Origin: Bacteroidales bacterium
GTDB taxonomy: Bacteria > Bacteroidota > Bacteroidia > Bacteroidales > GCA-2748055
Length of the DNA stretch: 64,000 nt
Direction: 5' to 3'
Assembly (NCBI GenBank): GCA_016936975.1
Contig: JAFGWU010000071.1
Span: 1 to 64,000, forward strand
Below, in pieces: positions 43,026 through 53,243 of this stretch. Each line of letters starts with the position of its first letter. Positions within the stretch are counted from its first letter, which is position 1. Under the pieces are notes generated by a model. That model saw nothing but the letters and a program-made list of their open reading frames with translations. It did not search any database and was not told the origin of the DNA. The position numbers were made by a program, and so were the translations under genes.

Positions 43026-44492
43026 ATGGACAGCAAGCTATACATCTATAACACCCTTACCCGCAAAAAAGAGCTTTTCAAACCGATTAATCCGCCGTTC
43101 GTCGGACTGTATGCCTGCGGTCCTACTGTATACGGGGATGCCCATCTCGGTCATGCCCGGCAAGCTGTTACCTTCGATGTGCTCTTTCGTTTTTTATCCT
43201 TCCTGGGATACAAAGTCAGATATATCAGAAACATTACAGATGTCGGCCATCTTGAAAGCGATGCGGACGAGGGTGAGGATAAAATCCAGAAGAAAGCCAG
43301 GATAGAAAAGCTCGAACCGATGGAGGTTGTACAGTATTACATGAACAGGTACCACGAGAATATGCGCCAGCTGAATGTTCTCCCTCCCAGCATTGAGCCA
43401 AGGGCCACCGGGCATATAATTGAACAGCAACAGCTGATAAAAAAGATAATCGATGCCGGTTATGCCTATATAGTCAATGGTTCTGTCTATTTCGACGTCA
43501 TGAAATACGATGCTGATCACCACTACGGGAAATTATCCGGCAGAAAGATTGATGACCTGCTGAGTAATACCCGTGCACTTGAAGGGCAATCTGAAAAAAA
43601 GAATCCCCTCGATTTTGCCCTCTGGAAAAAAGCGGATCCGGCCCATATCATGCACTGGCCCTCCGAATGGAGTGAGGGTTATCCCGGCTGGCACGTGGAG
43701 TGTTCGGCTATGAGCACCAAATACCTGGGAGTTGAATTCGATATTCACGGAGGTGGAATGGACCTGCTCTTCCCGCATCATGAATGTGAAATTGCCCAGT
43801 CAGTTGCGGGTTACGGAAAAGATTCCGTGCGATACTGGATGCATAACAACATGATAACCATCAACGGTCAGAAAATGGGCCGTTCACTCGGAAATTTCAT
43901 TACCCTGGATCAGCTCTTTGCAGGGAACCATGAAATATTGGAACAATCGTATGATCCCATGGTGGTCAGGCTCTTTATTCTTCAGGCTCATTACCGCAGC
44001 ACGCTTGATTTTTCAAATGAGTCCCTGCAGGCATCGGAAAAGGGATTGAAGCGCTTCATCCAGGCAGCAGAAAAACTGGGAAAAATACAGGCATCCGGAC
44101 ATTCCACCCTTGATCCCTCGACACTCGGGAAAAAATGTCTCGATGCCATGAACGATGACCTCAATACCCCTGTCCTGCTGGCCCACCTTTTCGAGGCCAC
44201 GAAATGGATTAATGCCATTTCTGCCGGACAGGAAACCATAACCACAAACGACCTTGACGGGCTGAAAAAGATATTCAGCAGTTATCTTTCTGCCGTTCTG
44301 GGGATCTCTCTTACCGGACAGAATAAAACCGGCGATAATCTGGCCGAAGAATTGATCAGGTCCATTCTCAACCTGAGAACAGAGGCGAAAAATAAGCAGG
44401 ACTTTGCCCTGGCGGACCGGATCAGAAACGAACTGAACAAACTCGGCATTACAATTAAAGATGGGAAAGACGGTGTTGAATGGGAAATCTGA
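43026..44492 (+). CDS. cysS: Cysteinyl-tRNA synthetase
   Basis: A 488-residue class I synthetase. The zinc site is built from Cys in YACGPTVYG, Cys in HVECSAMS and the HHECEIAQ segment, and the HIGH signature reads HLGH. The KMSKS loop is KMGRS, a tolerated variant. The C-terminal anticodon-binding part ends with [25 protein letters not shown], as is usual. The last 32 nt overlap the first codons of ispG, implying co-expression of the two genes. Confidence 0.97.
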   Translation: MDSKLYIYNTLTRKKELFKPINPPFVGLYACGPTVYGDAHLGHARQAVTFDVLFRFLSFLGYKVRYIRNITDVGHLESDADEGEDKIQKKARIEKLEPMEVVQYYMNRYHENMRQLNVLPPSIEPRATGHIIEQQQLIKKIIDAGYAYIVNGSVYFDVMKYDADHHYGKLSGRKIDDLLSNTRALEGQSEKKNPLDFALWKKADPAHIMHWPSEWSEGYPGWHVECSAMSTKYLGVEFDIHGGGMDLLFPHHECEIAQSVAGYGKDSVRYWMHNNMITINGQKMGRSLGNFITLDQLFAGNHEILEQSYDPMVVRLFILQAHYRSTLDFSNESLQASEKGLKRFIQAAEKLGKIQASGHSTLDPSTLGKKCLDAMNDDLNTPVLLAHLFEATKWINAISAGQETITTNDLDGLKKIFSSYLSAVLGISLTGQNKTGDNLAEELIRSILNLRTEAKNKQDFALADRIRNELNKLGITIKDGKDGVEWEI

Positions 44493-46128
44493 GTCCCCCG
44501 AACAAACCTATATTTCCAGGGAGGTAACTGTCGGTTCTTTAGGAATGGGTGGTCGTCATCCGGTGCGGATACAGTCCATGACCAATACCGATACGAACGA
44601 TACAGCAGCTTCCCTGTCACAATGCGAAGCCCTGATCCGTGCAGGGGCCGAACTGGTTAGGCTTACCACACAGGGAAAAAGGGAGGTCCTCAGCATCTCC
44701 GCCATCAAAAACAGTCTTAAGGGAAAAGGTGTCACTACTCCCATTATTGCCGATGTGCATTTCAATCCGGAACTTGCTGAAATGGCCGCTCCCCTCGTCG
44801 ACAAGATCCGGATCAATCCCGGGAATTATCTGAAAAGAAATCTGGATGATTCAGAAGCCCGGAGTACTGCTTTCGAACAGTTCGGCAGGCTGATAAAGAT
44901 TTGCAAAATCCATCACACTGCAATCCGGGTCGGGGTGAATCACGGCTCCCTGAGTGAACGCATCCTGAGAAAATACGGAGACACGCCCCTCGGCATGGCC
45001 GAATCGGCGATGGAGTTCATAAGGATTTCCGCACGCCATGATTTTCATCAGCTGGTGATATCGCTCAAATCGAGCAACACCAGGGTCATGATCCAGTCGG
45101 TAAGACTGCTGGTAAAAAAGCTCCAGGAGGAAAATTTAAACTACCCCGTTCATCTTGGGGTCACCGAGGCGGGCAATGAACGTTACGGCAGAATAAAATC
45201 CGTGGTTGGAATGGCTCCCCTGTTGCTCGAAGGGATAGGGGATACCATAAGGGTTTCCCTCACCGAGGATCCGGTTCGTGAAATCCCGGTCGCCCGGAAA
45301 ATTGTACAGCTTTTTCCAAAACCGCTGCTCCTGCCCTATAATCCTTTCACGGATCTTGCCTGGGACCCGTTTAACTACCGGAGAAGGGCATCCCTTCTCC
45401 TACCGGGTAGGGGCAGGAGAACATGGCCGGCAATCGTAACGGATTATGCTGCAAAATCACCGGAGGATCCCTCCCCGTCAGAAATACTTCCATATATCAC
45501 AACGGCCGCGGATTGGGAAAGGAACGGGAGAGCCAATCTGCCCCCGGACCGCATCTTGATGATTGAACATTCCGAAGTGTCCATTCAGGATATTAAAAAA
45601 CTGATTTCTGAATTCTGCAAACAGGACACTGCGCACCCGATAATATACAAACGCAATCTTCAGATTGCAGATCCTGAGGATTTTCAGATTCGACTTGCCG
45701 GGGAGCTTGGATTTCTTCTTACTGATGGCATGATCGATGCTGTATGGATCGAAAACAACCATTTCACCGATTCAGAACTTTATGAGCTCCTTTTGTTGAT
45801 CCTGCAGGCCACCGGCTCGAGAATCAGTCAGACCGAATATATTGCCTGCCCCTCCTGCGGCCGTACCCATTTCGACATCGAATCGCGCCTGAAGGAAATC
45901 AAGGCTGTAACCTCGCACCTCAAACACCTGAAGATTGCTGTGATGGGATGTATCGTCAATGGCCCCGGTGAAATGGCCGATGCAGATTACGGTTATGTGG
46001 GTGCAGGAAAAGGCAGGATATCGATCTACAGGGGCCGGACCGCTGTATATAAAAACATCCCCGAAGAAGAAGCGCTTGATAAATTGCTTGCCCTGATCAG
46101 GGAGCATGGCGACTGGATCAATGCCTAA
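44461..46128 (+). CDS. ispG: 4-hydroxy-3-methylbut-2-enyl diphosphate synthase, long form
   Basis: An iron-sulphur enzyme of the MEP isoprenoid pathway, converting MEcPP to HMBPP. At 555 residues it is the long type known from Bacteroidota, Chlamydiae and plants, with an extra domain (about 290-450) between the N-terminal TIM barrel and the cluster domain. The [4Fe-4S] ligands are Cys463, Cys466 and Cys497, and Glu504 in NGPGE is the likely fourth ligand. The ATG at 44461 overlaps cysS by 32 nt; GTG and TTG starts a few codons later are possible. It converges with the kinase gene with stops overlapping. Confidence 0.95.
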   Translation: MGKTVLNGKSESPEQTYISREVTVGSLGMGGRHPVRIQSMTNTDTNDTAASLSQCEALIRAGAELVRLTTQGKREVLSISAIKNSLKGKGVTTPIIADVHFNPELAEMAAPLVDKIRINPGNYLKRNLDDSEARSTAFEQFGRLIKICKIHHTAIRVGVNHGSLSERILRKYGDTPLGMAESAMEFIRISARHDFHQLVISLKSSNTRVMIQSVRLLVKKLQEENLNYPVHLGVTEAGNERYGRIKSVVGMAPLLLEGIGDTIRVSLTEDPVREIPVARKIVQLFPKPLLLPYNPFTDLAWDPFNYRRRASLLLPGRGRRTWPAIVTDYAAKSPEDPSPSEILPYITTAADWERNGRANLPPDRILMIEHSEVSIQDIKKLISEFCKQDTAHPIIYKRNLQIADPEDFQIRLAGELGFLLTDGMIDAVWIENNHFTDSELYELLLLILQATGSRISQTEYIACPSCGRTHFDIESRLKEIKAVTSHLKHLKIAVMGCIVNGPGEMADADYGYVGAGKGRISIYRGRTAVYKNIPEEEALDKLLALIREHGDWINA

Positions 46129-47159
46129 CCCTTGTCGAGGGAAAAAATAAAAGAGGTCCCTTCCCCGAGTTTGCTTCTCACGTTGATCGTCTGGTTGTGC
46201 GCCTGCACGATATGTTTGACTATTGAAAGTCCCAGGCCGGTCCCTCCGGAATACCTTGAACGGCTTTTATCTGTCCGGTAAAACCGGTCAAATATCCTCG
46301 GCAGGTCTTCCTCGTCAATGCCAATCCCGTTATCTGTCACATCCACCAGGATATTCTCTCCCGTGTCAATAAAACTGACTACCGTTTTTCCTCCCTTCCT
46401 GCCATAATTGATGGTATTTACAACCAGGTTTATGATCACATCAATAATCTTCTTTTTATCGGCATAGACCCTGATCGGTTTGCTGTAGGTCTGATCAAAG
46501 GTCAGTTTTATATTGGATTGCCGCGCCTTCATCTCCAGCGATTCGAAAACATCCTCAACCAGCTTCACGATGTTAAAGGATTCTTTCTGCAGTTTGAACT
46601 CACCGGACTCCAGGCGTGAAATGGCATCCAGATCATTAATAATCGAAATCAGGCGGTTGATGCTTTGCTCGGTCCGTTCAAGGTAGAGACGGTTTATTTT
46701 CGAATCTTCCATCCCTCCATCGAGAAGGGTGAGTATATACCCCTGGATATTAAAAATCGGGGTTTTTAATTCATGGGACACATTGCCCAGAAATTCCTTC
46801 CTGTATTTCTCAAGCTGTTTCAGTTTCTTGATTTCCTCCGACTGTTTATCGGCCCAGTCCTGCACGTCTTTATGAATCTCCTCCACAATATCCTTTCTGC
46901 CTGATATGCGCTTGAGCTTCTGGGTTCTGGCAGAAGAGTGGAGGGTCCTGTAAATCGGGTTAATCCTCCGGAAAATAAACCGGATGAACAGATGGCGTAC
47001 TACGAAAAAAGTGACCGCAAATAACACGATACCTGCAATAATGAAAGTAAAAGCCGGTTTAAGGGCCGGGAACAACCCGGTGCCGGCTAAAAGCAGTCCT
47101 GCCGCCAGTAAAACAACGGTGGCTATAAGAAAGGCGTAATCTCTGGGGGTCTTAAGCAT
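46125..47159 (-). CDS. PhoR-like sensor histidine kinase
   Basis: A membrane sensor kinase of 344 residues from the ATG at 47159; an upstream ATG at 47186 overlaps the previous gene. Two closely spaced membrane segments with almost no periplasmic loop are followed by a charged linker, the dimerisation domain with phospho-acceptor His in GNVSHELKTPIF, and the ATPase domain: N-box NLVVNTINYG, G1 DNGIGI, F-box FDRFYR and G2 GTGLGLSIVKH. Lack of a sensor loop suggests it senses within the membrane or cytoplasm. No response regulator gene lies nearby. It is overlapped or closely followed with the beta-barrel gene, so they are likely coexpressed. Confidence 0.9.
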   Translation of the reverse strand: MLKTPRDYAFLIATVVLLAAGLLLAGTGLFPALKPAFTFIIAGIVLFAVTFFVVRHLFIRFIFRRINPIYRTLHSSARTQKLKRISGRKDIVEEIHKDVQDWADKQSEEIKKLKQLEKYRKEFLGNVSHELKTPIFNIQGYILTLLDGGMEDSKINRLYLERTEQSINRLISIINDLDAISRLESGEFKLQKESFNIVKLVEDVFESLEMKARQSNIKLTFDQTYSKPIRVYADKKKIIDVIINLVVNTINYGRKGGKTVVSFIDTGENILVDVTDNGIGIDEEDLPRIFDRFYRTDKSRSRYSGGTGLGLSIVKHIVQAHNQTINVRSKLGEGTSFIFSLDKG

Positions 47160-47179
47160 ATCATAAGCACCTTTTGTGG

Positions 47180-48604
47180 TCACCATCTTCTGAACGGTGT
47201 TTCAATATTAACAAAAATGCCGCCTTCTCCTAACCTGTTTATAGCGTATTCTATCCTGAATACCTGGTCGTAATAAGTTACAATGTCCAGTCCTATGCCT
47301 GTGGAAAACTGCCAGTCGTTTGTCATTGTATTGGTCGGGTCGGTCATCCCGTTGTAAACGTAACCCGCATCTGCGAAAATATTAATGTAAAGGGCATAAT
47401 GTATTTTATTGAACTGTTCCATTTTTATAAATGGAATGGTTGAAGTTCTCTGCTTCAGCAATTCAAATTTCAGATAGTATTTGGTAAGAAAATAGTCGGT
47501 ACCGTCGATGACATAATATTCATATCCGCTCAGGTTTTCATAATAACCGAGTGCTTTTTTAAACACGTAGGGCAACTCTTTCTGTGTTGAAAACTGCGCT
47601 TTGGTTGCATTACCGAAATATAGCCTGGAATCCAGTCTCTGATGATAAAAGAATGTACCGGTCAGTTTCAGATGCGGATACCTGAAATCTTCAAAAATCC
47701 CCAATCCGCACTGCTGGGCTTTGAATTTAAATGCATATCCATCCATGGGATATATTTTTGAATCGCGCAAATCGTGTTCGAAAAGGTATCCCAGCGAAAA
47801 AAACCTGAGCTTCGCATCCCCGTTTCCCAGGTAATCCGGATTGAGTATTAAAACTGAATCCGAGACTGCAAACAAGTTGTAATCAAATTTGATTTGGTGG
47901 GTCACGTAAAACTTACGCCTGTATGTGTAGCTTGCAAACGCTTCCTGCTTGTAGTGTGAATGCCCTTTCCCCTCATTATAATAAACAGGGACGTTGTTCA
48001 GGGTTGTATAGTTGAGTTCGCTCTGGTCATTTATGGCAAATCCTGTGGAGAATCCGTGCTGCTGTCGTTTTCCCATATTTGGGATGGAATAGGTCAGGGC
48101 ATATTCCTTTTTGTAGCCCAGACGCAGTTTTCCCGTAAGCACTTCCCTTCTTCCCCTGAAATTATTCCATTTCAGCCACATTCCGTAATTGATACGGTCC
48201 CACTCCTTGTTTTTCAGGAATGTACTCAGATTTCTGTCAGCCAGTTCCAGGATAGGAACCGGCCAGATATACCATCGTTCTGTTACCGAAATCAGAATAT
48301 CGATGCGATCCTCAGGGTAATGATTGGCATCAAAAAAAACGAAATTAAAAAGGGATGTATTTAGAAGATTTTCCCTGCTTCTCTGGATCGCAGGAATCAA
48401 TTCCATTTTTTTTATGGTATCGCCCCTGTTGAACAACAGCTCCCTCTCAATGATCCCCGGTTTGGTGACCCGGTTACCAAGAATTATAATTTCTCTGATA
48501 ACCAGGTAATCATTCACCTCGTCCAGGATCTGCTCCTGGGCGGTGACTGTCCCCGCGAAAATCAGCGTCAGCAGCATTAAAAAGGTGATGCACAAAATCC
48601 TCAT
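47180..48604 (-). CDS. Outer-membrane beta-barrel protein with one POTRA-like domain (Omp85-related)
   Basis: A 474-residue exported protein with a signal peptide ending near VTAQ. Residues about 30-110 form a POTRA-like domain (VIREIIILGNRVTKPGIIEREL, then RIDILISVTERW). The remainder alternates aromatic beta-strands, ending with IETPFRRW, consistent with a 12-16-strand barrel related to BamA/TamA or patatin-associated Omp85 proteins. It could insert or transport outer-membrane components, but its role is unknown. It precedes and may overlap the sensor kinase gene, which is an unusual partnership. Confidence 0.78.
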   Translation of the reverse strand: MRILCITFLMLLTLIFAGTVTAQEQILDEVNDYLVIREIIILGNRVTKPGIIERELLFNRGDTIKKMELIPAIQRSRENLLNTSLFNFVFFDANHYPEDRIDILISVTERWYIWPVPILELADRNLSTFLKNKEWDRINYGMWLKWNNFRGRREVLTGKLRLGYKKEYALTYSIPNMGKRQQHGFSTGFAINDQSELNYTTLNNVPVYYNEGKGHSHYKQEAFASYTYRRKFYVTHQIKFDYNLFAVSDSVLILNPDYLGNGDAKLRFFSLGYLFEHDLRDSKIYPMDGYAFKFKAQQCGLGIFEDFRYPHLKLTGTFFYHQRLDSRLYFGNATKAQFSTQKELPYVFKKALGYYENLSGYEYYVIDGTDYFLTKYYLKFELLKQRTSTIPFIKMEQFNKIHYALYINIFADAGYVYNGMTDPTNTMTNDWQFSTGIGLDIVTYYDQVFRIEYAINRLGEGGIFVNIETPFRRW

Positions 48605-48693
48605 CTAAATCATTGTCGGATACGCAAGGTAATAAATAATTGACAGCCCCACTTCATACCTGCTGTATGATATTGATTATTAAGTACCGCGAT

Positions 48694-49371
48694 TCAGATT
48701 CGGCCCAGCAAACCTGATGCAAATATTAAATCCGATTGATGGGTTATTTTTATGTTTTCTGTATTTCCTTCCACCAGTCTCACAGATCTGAACATCGCCT
48801 CATATACCGATGCATCATCCGTAAAAAACCTGTTGAACGGTTGCTCATAGGCCTTTAGTATTTCTCCTGCCCTGAAAACCTGCGGGGTTTGAACCCGTTT
48901 TAAAGTATCCCGCATTACCGGAGCATTTTTACCTTCCATCTCCGAACGAATGGAGTCCTCAACGGCCACTACCGGGATTCCTGATCCATATTTTCTGGCT
49001 GAATGATAGCAACGCCTGATGGTTTCCACATTCACCATAGGCCTCACCGCATCGTGAATGCCGATGATACAATCCCGGTCGATGATCTTCAATCCGTTCT
49101 TAACAGAATCATATCTCTTCTCGCCTCCTTCCGTTACGACAATCCTGTTATGACTGAACCAGCCTTCCTTTATGGGTTCCCAGTATTGCTCATGTCCATG
49201 ACCCAGAACCAGGACAATCCAGACCTCCGGATCGAACAGGAGAAATTTTTCCAGGGTCCATACAATAATCGGTTTGCCGTTCACCTCAAGATATTGCTTG
49301 GGAAGATCGCTTCGCATCCGTGTTCCCGAACCTCCTGACACAATGATAACGGCATTTTCTCCGGATTTCAT
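48694..49371 (-). CDS. ispD: 2-C-methyl-D-erythritol 4-phosphate cytidylyltransferase
   Basis: A 225-residue MEP-pathway enzyme that joins CTP and MEP. Signatures are the nucleotide loop SGGSGTRMRSDLPKQY, HDAVRPMV, TPQVFR, TDDASVYE and EGNTENIKIT, all in the expected order. It starts 6 bp after the universal stress gene ends on the same strand. Together with ispG about 3 kb away it means two of the seven MEP steps are encoded here, although on different strands. Confidence 0.95.
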   Translation of the reverse strand: MKSGENAVIIVSGGSGTRMRSDLPKQYLEVNGKPIIVWTLEKFLLFDPEVWIVLVLGHGHEQYWEPIKEGWFSHNRIVVTEGGEKRYDSVKNGLKIIDRDCIIGIHDAVRPMVNVETIRRCYHSARKYGSGIPVVAVEDSIRSEMEGKNAPVMRDTLKRVQTPQVFRAGEILKAYEQPFNRFFTDDASVYEAMFRSVRLVEGNTENIKITHQSDLIFASGLLGRI

Positions 49372-49377
49372 AGGATC

Positions 49378-50232
49378 CTATTCTCCAAAAGTACTGAATC
49401 CGGTAGGGATATGTTTTTCCTTGGGTTTGATGCTCAAAAGCGGAACCATCGATCGGTTCAGCATCTGCTGCGCAAAACTGCCAAGGAATACGTTCCATTT
49501 ATCAATTTGGCTGGACATAATCACGATCAGTTCAGCCTCAATGGCCTCGGCATAATTAATGGTCAGCGATGGCAAGCTGTCCCCCAAAAGGGTTTTTGTG
49601 GTAAAAGGGATATTTTTTGACTTCAGGTATCCTTCAACCTGTCTTGAATAGGTTCTGAGGCGATCGAGATCCCGTTTCCCCTCACTGGTTGAAATTGTTA
49701 TAACATGTATTTCGGCACCAAAAAGCTGTGCCAGACTGGCTGCCATGGGAACTTTCTGCCGGGTATCGACATGCAATTTAACAGGAAGTACAATTTTCGT
49801 GATATTTTCCGGAACAGGCCCCTGTTTGATGGTTATTACCGGCTGGCTCGTGGATGCCATTATTTTTAATGCATTACTGCCCCCGAACAGTTCTTCAAAT
49901 CCCGATGCACCATGGGTTGATGCTGAGACAACCGCATTGGAATAGGAATTAACCTGGTTAACCACCTCCCTGTATACTTTTCCCTTCTTAATAATGTATC
50001 GGATTCTGGAGTTATTGCCCAATTTCGGCTCAACCTCTTGAATCATCTTTTTAAAATTCTTTTCGGCAAACCGGTACTCCTCTTCCACCGTACCGGGCTG
50101 GTAATACGTACTGCGCGTCAGGACATAAACCATCTGGATATTTATCTCTTTTTTCTTTGAAAACATTACCGCCATGTCAAGACCGGCCAATGAATCATTG
50201 GAAAAATCGATTGGAACGATAAAATTTTTCAT
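49378..50232 (-). CDS. Universal stress protein with two Usp domains
   Basis: A 284-residue cytoplasmic protein. The first Usp domain (about 1-140) starts MKNFIVPIDFSNDS and has an HGASGFEELFGGSNA segment in place of the usual ATP loop; the second (about 145-280) ends MSSQIDKWNVFLGSFAQQMLNRSMVPLL. The degenerate loops suggest it may not bind ATP in the standard way. Function is unknown beyond the family link to stress. It is followed by ispD by 6 bp. Confidence 0.88.
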   Translation of the reverse strand: MKNFIVPIDFSNDSLAGLDMAVMFSKKKEINIQMVYVLTRSTYYQPGTVEEEYRFAEKNFKKMIQEVEPKLGNNSRIRYIIKKGKVYREVVNQVNSYSNAVVSASTHGASGFEELFGGSNALKIMASTSQPVITIKQGPVPENITKIVLPVKLHVDTRQKVPMAASLAQLFGAEIHVITISTSEGKRDLDRLRTYSRQVEGYLKSKNIPFTTKTLLGDSLPSLTINYAEAIEAELIVIMSSQIDKWNVFLGSFAQQMLNRSMVPLLSIKPKEKHIPTGFSTFGE

Positions 50233-50353
50233 GATTGCTCAGTTTGGTCTTTCGCTAATTTAATGAAAAGGCTCGTATACTGCAATCTTTTATGCCATCG
50301 AAATACATATGTTTCAACAAAATATTAATTTTAAATCCAATAATGTAGCGGAT

Positions 50354-51316
50354 ATGCAAAAGGATGTGGTATTAGGAATGGATATCGGTGGAACCTTCAC
50401 CAAATTTGGCATTATAGATAAAAAGGGCAAAATTTATGTGGAGAATACCATCAGCACTCATGAATATGAGACTGTGAATGATTTTGCACTTGCTCTCAGA
50501 AAGCATCTTTACAATACTCTTGGATCAGACAAAAGCGGTTTTAACCTCAGGGGCATTGGCATCGGTGCACCCAATGGGAATTATTACACGGGAAAAATCG
50601 AGTTTGCACCCAATCTGAAATGGAAGGGGGTTGTGGATCTGACCAGGGTGATTGAGGAGGAATTTGATCTTCCGGCTGTATTGACCAATGATGCCAATGC
50701 TGCTGCGCTCGGTGAAATGCTCTTCGGAAATGCAAAAAATATGAAAGATTTCATCATGATCACCCTGGGGACGGGACTGGGCAGCGGACTGGTGGTTAAC
50801 GGCCAGCTGGTATACGGGCATGATGGATTTGCGGGAGAGCTCGGTCATACCCGGGCTGTGGACAACGGTCGCCAGTGCGGATGCGGAAAAAGGGGGTGCC
50901 TGGAAACCTATGTGTCGGCCACAGGGATCAAAAGAACGATTTTTGAATTGCTTGCCGATGAAAATGTGGACAGTGTATTCCGTAAAATTTCCTTCGATAA
51001 GCTCAAACCCAGTCTGATTACCGCTATGGCCGAAAAAGGGGACCCCATTGCCATAAAGGCATTTGAAAAAACCGGCTTTCTCCTTGGACGAAGTCTCGCT
51101 GATACCGTTGCACATGTCAGTCCACAGGCCATTTTTTTGTTCGGCGGTCTGGCTAAATCGGGTAAATGGATCCTCGATCCGACAAAAAAGGCTATGGAAG
51201 AACATCTCCTTCCTATTTACAGAAATAAGATCGATATTCTCCCTTCTGCCCTGCTAAAAAAAAATATCGCGGTGCTGGGTGCCGCAGCACTGATGTGGAA
51301 GGAACTCGGGGATTAA
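50354..51316 (+). CDS. ROK-family glucokinase
   Basis: A 320-residue cytoplasmic kinase from the ATG at 50354; an ATG 15 codons upstream is possible. The N terminus has GMDIGGTFTKFGI, then TLGTGLGSGLV and the full zinc motif CGCGKRGCLETYVS, which separates it from the ROK protein at 16175. No DNA-binding domain is present. It probably phosphorylates glucose liberated by maltose phosphorylase and amylase. Its stop shares a TTAA quartet with the stop of the convergent lipoprotein gene. Confidence 0.9.
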   Translation: MQKDVVLGMDIGGTFTKFGIIDKKGKIYVENTISTHEYETVNDFALALRKHLYNTLGSDKSGFNLRGIGIGAPNGNYYTGKIEFAPNLKWKGVVDLTRVIEEEFDLPAVLTNDANAAALGEMLFGNAKNMKDFIMITLGTGLGSGLVVNGQLVYGHDGFAGELGHTRAVDNGRQCGCGKRGCLETYVSATGIKRTIFELLADENVDSVFRKISFDKLKPSLITAMAEKGDPIAIKAFEKTGFLLGRSLADTVAHVSPQAIFLFGGLAKSGKWILDPTKKAMEEHLLPIYRNKIDILPSALLKKNIAVLGAAALMWKELGD

Positions 51317-53124
51317 TCATTCAGCCTGTAGGTTGCATCATGATCCCAGTTCGCGCGAACGACAATATCAACCGGTAAAAATTCCACCTTTTCCGGCTGT
51401 AACTTTTCCAGGTAATCTCCTGTATCCCACTCACCGTTTTCATTCCGGTCGTGAATCAGTTTTATTTTATAGGTTTCTGCATTCAGAAAAGGAAATTCCA
51501 CTGGTCCGTAAGAAGATACAGATCTTTGACGCGCCACTTTTTCCTTCGCCAGTAATTGCACAATGATTGATCCCTTTACATTTTCCAGGTTAAGAATGAT
51601 TTTTCCGTACGACTCCGCATCCCTTGTCTGAAACGAGATATCAACCGTATCCTGAGGAAGATCATACATATTCGCAAAGGCGCCCGGATAGATCCGAAGC
51701 CTGTACTTCATTTCAGATTTCCAGCTGTGCTCAATACAGACTACGTCATATTTCACCGAATCAAGCTTCATGGAGAAACGAACCGGGTATTCCACCGAAT
51801 CCGGTATCTCAGCCAGTTCAATACGCTTCAAATCATAGCCCTTAACCGGAAAATTAAACTTTATTGCCAGCGGTCTGTTCAGATCCTGTTTTTGTGTGGG
51901 CTTAATGGTGCTCAAAGCCAGCTTTTCGATCTCCCTGACCTGCTGATCACTCTCTTTCCGGTCGCGTTTGCTCTCCTTTTTCTTGTAAGTCATAAAGACG
52001 GTATCGTATGCGTTAACGGGATTGTCCAGTGAATCCCGGGTGGTATAGGAAAATGCAATTCCTACGGTATCCATTTTATAAAGCAGGGAATCCCTTATCC
52101 ACAGGTTCACTGTATCACGTTTCGCACTGAATACCTCAAAAAAGAGTTCCTCATTCGGAATATCCTGTCCGATCGGAACATATTGAAAAGAATCCGTCAG
52201 ACTGCTGTTAAACATCAATTCAAGTTTTCTGGGATCCTCCCGCCTGTAATCCGTTAAATACTGAACCTCTGTTTTTTCTGTAAACATAAAAAGATCGACC
52301 GTTACCGAATTCAAATCGGGCATCAGCGAGTCGATAGAGTCTCTGGAAATAACCGCAGAATCGCCAAGGACCCGAAGCGTGTCGATCACCTGAAGCAGAC
52401 TGTCGAGAATCCCTTTCTGCCGGAATATCTCCCTGAAAAACTCCGCCGATACCAGAAGGTTTGTATCCAGAAAGGCAATCTCTTCATTTGGCTGATCAAA
52501 CAGGAAATTGTAATTGGCATCTTTTATAGCGAATAGTTTATAAACGCCTTGTCTGAGATTATTCACGGCAAAGGTTCCGTCGGGCCTGGACTTCCCAATA
52601 TAAAGGGGTGTTTCGATAAGGGGCACCGAATCCCTCAGATCATCATAAAGCATGACCGTTACCGAACCCTCAGGGGCCGACAGATCGAAGCTGTTTTTCA
52701 ATGTTCCTTTAACCGAAAGAGAATCGAGATGTTCTCCTGTGGCAAAAACATATTCATAATTAATGAGCTGGTTTCCCTCGTGCAGGTCCTTAATCGCATT
52801 TCCGAAGTTGAAGGTATAGGTGGTGTTTGACTTAAGCTCTTCCTCAAACTCGATTACAATGGTTTTCTTCCGAAGTTTAATTTCGGGTTTTTCCGCCAGT
52901 GGCGGAGAAATTACAAGTTCCTGGTTCACGTTATCCAAGACGATATATTCATCGAAGGTGATGAAAATTTTTTGTGCATCGAAAAAATTGGAATAGTTGG
53001 CTGGAACGGTTTCCGTAACCACGGGAGGATCTTCATCCTTGGGGCCTCCCGAGGGAGAACCCTGCTGGGCACAGCTGTAAACCAGAATGGCCGGAAGAAT
53101 AATGGCTATGCAAAACTTGAACAC
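51313..53124 (-). CDS. Ig-like (Big_5/SbsA-type) lipoprotein
   Basis: A 603-residue lipoprotein with lipobox LVYSC followed by AQQGSPSGGPKDEDPPV. Residues about 35-140 are a Big_5 Ig-like domain (TVPANYSNFFDAQKIFITFDEYI); further beta domains follow, one rich in charged residues, ending with WDTGDYLEKLQPEKVEFLP, a typical DUF/CarboxypepD-like tail found in such Bacteroidota lipoproteins. It is conserved in the phylum but its function is unknown. It lies divergent from the second lgt, which would modify it. Confidence 0.85.
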   Translation of the reverse strand: MFKFCIAIILPAILVYSCAQQGSPSGGPKDEDPPVVTETVPANYSNFFDAQKIFITFDEYIVLDNVNQELVISPPLAEKPEIKLRKKTIVIEFEEELKSNTTYTFNFGNAIKDLHEGNQLINYEYVFATGEHLDSLSVKGTLKNSFDLSAPEGSVTVMLYDDLRDSVPLIETPLYIGKSRPDGTFAVNNLRQGVYKLFAIKDANYNFLFDQPNEEIAFLDTNLLVSAEFFREIFRQKGILDSLLQVIDTLRVLGDSAVISRDSIDSLMPDLNSVTVDLFMFTEKTEVQYLTDYRREDPRKLELMFNSSLTDSFQYVPIGQDIPNEELFFEVFSAKRDTVNLWIRDSLLYKMDTVGIAFSYTTRDSLDNPVNAYDTVFMTYKKKESKRDRKESDQQVREIEKLALSTIKPTQKQDLNRPLAIKFNFPVKGYDLKRIELAEIPDSVEYPVRFSMKLDSVKYDVVCIEHSWKSEMKYRLRIYPGAFANMYDLPQDTVDISFQTRDAESYGKIILNLENVKGSIIVQLLAKEKVARQRSVSSYGPVEFPFLNAETYKIKLIHDRNENGEWDTGDYLEKLQPEKVEFLPVDIVVRANWDHDATYRLND

Positions 53125-53146
53125 AATTTTCAGTTATATCAAAAAA

Positions 53147-53154
53147 CAAAGATA
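53147..53154 (-). promoter_or_regulatory. -7 promoter box for the Ig-like lipoprotein gene
   Basis: Minus-strand TATCTTTG matches TAnnTTTG and sits 23 bp before the start codon. No -33 element is clear. Confidence 0.45.
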
Positions 53155-53243
53155 GTTTCTAGATTGTTGTTCCCATAATTTAAATCCAACATTTCCCTTT
53201 TAATGGTATTTATTTGTAGTTTTATCCCCTTAATATTCTCATT

